DNA of 11,704 nucleotides, from positions 72,501 through 84,204 of the forward strand of contig MCFG01000311.1 of the NCBI GenBank assembly GCA_002104895.1. Direction: 5' to 3'. Below the pieces are notes generated by a model. The model was not told the DNA's origin. It saw nothing but the letters and a program-made list of their open reading frames with translations, and searched no databases. Positions 9,291-11,704 of this stretch are shown piece after piece. The DNA is from Anaeromyces robustus (Eukaryota > Neocallimastigomycota > Neocallimastigomycetes > Neocallimastigales > Neocallimastigaceae). Position 1 is the first letter of the stretch, and each line of letters opens with the position of its first letter. The position numbers and the translations under genes are program-made.

Positions 9291-11591
9291 TTATTCTTGT
9301 TCCCAGACTTTTATTATACCACTATTACTACATGTTAAAATCTATAAATAAATAAAATATATAAAATATTACATTATTTATTTATATTTTTTTAATAATT
9401 TTTTTATATAATTATATAAATATTTAAAAAAAAAAAAAAACGAAAAAGAATGCTATATTTTACCATATTATCTCTTATATCAAGCTCACAAACAGCAGAA
9501 TCATATATATTCTTACACTATGTTATTTATATTAAATAATTTAATGATTAAATATATAATATTATAATAATAAAATAATATAAGATAATAAAAAAAATAT
9601 AATGCTTACCACCATTGGTATAACTACTGATACTTCATTTCTTGGTAAAACTTCATGATCAACTGAAATTATTGCTTTTTCTAAATCAAGTTTTGATTTT
9701 CTAAAAGATTTCTATAATTTATATAAAATACAATTAAAGCGGTATACAGTACATTATTTTTAATTAATATAATTAAATATTAAATATATATATAAACATT
9801 GTAATTAATTGATTATTACTTATTAATTATTAATTGAATACACAATTTTCATATGAATAAAAAAAAAAACTTACACTTCTTGGTCTTCGAATAGTATTAT
9901 CACCGAATTCCCATAGAATTAATTTAGTATCTTCACCAACACTTGCAAATCTATAACATCTATTAATTGAATTATACTTATCAAACATTACAGAATTAAT
10001 CCATGATGAATGTCCTTGACATCTTGCTACTATATTTCCTCTAAATGCCCATACTGATACTAAATCATCTTGGCCACCAGTCACAAGGAATTTTCCATCT
10101 GAACTCCAATCAACACATAAAAATCCACCGAAATAACTATGATAAATATCACATAATCTTTAATTATAAATATATATATATATATATATATAATTGTTAA
10201 AAATTTATATACATATATTTATATATTTATATACATATTTAAATAAATAAATTGATTGTTTTATTGATACTTATAACTTACTGATTTGATGAATAATTTA
10301 TTATTTTTAAAGTTCCATCCATGGACGTTAATGCTAAATAATCAAAATCAGGTGAAAATTCGCAAGCTTTTATAAAATATATATATATTTGGTTTAAATA
10401 AAAAAAAAAAAAAGAAATTATTGATAAGTTATCACTTATTTATTCATTATATATTATAAACATACATTAAATCAAATAAAAAAAATAATACCTGTAATTT
10501 TCTTATCAGAAACTTTCCACCATTGATTTGGATTTGAACTTGATAAATATTTATATGAAAAGAAACTTTTACATATAATAATATTATTATATTATATTTT
10601 ATTATATTATATTTTATTATATATAATATATTATATATTATATATTATATTTTATTTTATTATATTATATTATATTATATTATATTATATTATATTATAT
10701 TATATTATATTATATTATATTATATTATATTATATTATATTATATTATATTATACAACAACATATAAAAATAATATTAATAATATTAATAATAAACAGAA
10801 TATTATAAAATAAATTTTTTTAATCATAATTAGTAATACTAACTTTTCTTTATTAGGAACTGTAGGTGGAGAAAATGGTAGAGAATCTTCTTTATCCTTA
10901 TCAAATACCATAGCAACACCATTATTAAACGTTGCAATAAATTCATTTTCACTTCCTGGAATCCATTTAATTGCTGTACATGATGATGAATTTAAATAAC
11001 CATTTCTATTATACCTAGTATATTTTCCTGAAATTGGATTATATAATATAATATCACCAGTATTAAAACCTAATAATCATTTTAAAACAATTTTATTATT
11101 TTAAAATGAAAAGTTAATAATTAAAAAAAAAAATATTAGATTAATTATATCATTTTCAAGATAATTTAACTCAGAACATAATATAATATATTATATATGG
11201 TTAAATACCAATAACAACATCAACTGAACTAATATCTTTCGTTATTAAGTTAACATCATGACATAAAGGAAAAGCTTCATTAAAACAAATACAAGATAAA
11301 GTTGTCTTAATAGAATAATTATTATATCGAGAAAAATAATAAAGAAATTAATAATTATATATATATATATTACTTATTTATAGGAAATATATATTATTTA
11401 TACTTTTGGTGTTGAATTATAATCAACTAAAAAGAAACTAAGACCAATGCTAAAAAATAAATATTCACTATTTGGTTTATTAATTTTTGAAGTTAATATT
11501 CTAGCTAAATTTTCATTAGCTACAATTTTTAAAACAAAATTTTCTTTTACAACACTTTTCTGTGGTTTAACTCTTGCGTTTTTTGGTTTTG
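9291..11591 (-). CDS. creC: CreC/WDR20-family WD40 protein, cofactor of a USP12/46 (CreB)-type deubiquitinase; nine exons, 5' end missing
   Basis: The model is complement(join(9291..9341, 9464..9511, 9610..9711, 9875..10136, 10282..10366, 10492..10565, 10844..11069, 11209..11305, 11404..11591)): 376 residues and a TAA stop. Every junction has GT..AG ends and matching phase. Family marks in order are FPLCHDVNL and DVVIGFNTGDI (residues about 74-100), AIKWIPGSENEF (137-148), WWKVSDKKITACEFSPDFDYLALTS, then GGFLCVDWSSDGKFLVTGGQ-DDLVSVWAF (226-254), VARCQGHSSW (259-268), RFASVGEDTKLILWEF (285-300) and a last blade ending GIIKVWEQE. Known relatives (Aspergillus CreC, S. pombe Bun62, human WDR20) bind and activate USP12/46-type deubiquitinases; CreC acts in carbon catabolite repression. 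The long Ser-rich inserts that WDR20 and CreC carry between blades are absent (only about ten residues from FDKY to RFAS). The start of the first visible exon is uncertain: AAAG at 11592-11595 is the first acceptor after an in-frame TAA near 11667. Confidence 0.9.
10655..10755. repeat. (TATAT)n-type pentanucleotide array inside a CreC/WDR20 intron
   Basis: About 19 units of a 5-bp TATTA/TATAT repeat lie within the 278-nt intron 10566-10843. It accounts for most of the extra length of this intron over the other seven complete ones (98-163 nt). Confidence 0.9.
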
Positions 11592-11704
11592 CTTTATTAT
11601 TATTATTATTATTATTATTAGTAGTAGTAGTAGTAGTAGTAGTAGTAAATATGATACATAAGAATTAAAATGTATAATAATCATTGAATTTGTAAATTAT
11701 ATAC
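11592..11704 (-). other. Probable intron upstream of the first visible CreC/WDR20 exon, with TTA/GTA microsatellite
   Basis: On the minus strand this reads A/T-rich sequence, then about eight TAC units (plus-strand GTA, about 11621-11647) and eight TAA units (11594-11620), and an AAAG acceptor. No frame carries a start codon through to the exon: the ATG near 11660 runs through Tyr codons into TAA. The remaining N-terminal exon or exons must therefore lie past 11704. Confidence 0.55.

Noticed and set aside
9830-9874. C-terminal end of the 84-residue WD40 ORF (VSFFFYSYENCVFN)
   Set aside because: This is intron read-through after a GTAAGT donor; the real protein continues at 9711.

Overview
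This is a very AT-rich, intron-containing nuclear segment of a eukaryote. It carries parts of three protein-coding genes separated by almost pure A/T spacer. The exons are clearly richer in G+C than the rest. The introns are short to medium (about 98 to 278 nt), use GT..AG ends and are full of TTA, TATAT and TA microsatellites. The base composition, the Asn-rich runs, a Sel1-repeat ('HCP-like') protein and a fungal-looking CreC/WDR20 protein best fit an anaerobic gut fungus (Neocallimastigomycota). A dictyostelid-like AT-rich protist is the main alternative. The organism is an inference; no rRNA or other marker gene is present.

Layout, left to right. (1) 1-438, plus strand: the last two exons of a cysteine-containing leucine-rich-repeat protein (F-box/LRR or AMN1 type), joined across a 231-nt intron at 59-289. 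(2) 439-1364: A/T-rich convergent spacer with homopolymer and TA runs and no gene seen. (3) 1365-6264, minus strand: a large gene for a Sel1-repeat protein. It has about five N-terminal Sel1-like repeats, a charged and low-complexity middle, and a C-terminal array of six near-identical units (1716-3551) of 107, 96, 96 or 99 residues. The array is built on an 11-residue motif with KTK(D/E)G cores, like those of synucleins and LEA proteins. The long ORF opens at 5912, but a small upstream exon (6148-6264) splices in frame at 5894 and is the better start. (4) 6265-9290: 3 kb of A/T spacer holding a long near-perfect hairpin (8079-8160), a possible small TIR element (8168-8436), and long TTTA and TTA microsatellites (8761-9224). 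(5) 9291-11591, minus strand: nine exons of a WD40 gene that I identify as the CreC/WDR20 family, the WD40 partner of USP12/46-type deubiquitinases. The annotated protein covers 376 residues to the stop; the N-terminus lies beyond the right edge.

Nothing suggests that the three genes work together, as expected for a eukaryotic chromosome. The most unusual item is the Sel1 protein, which joins a scaffold-type helical repeat domain to a young, still-expanding array of 11-mer amphipathic-helix repeats.
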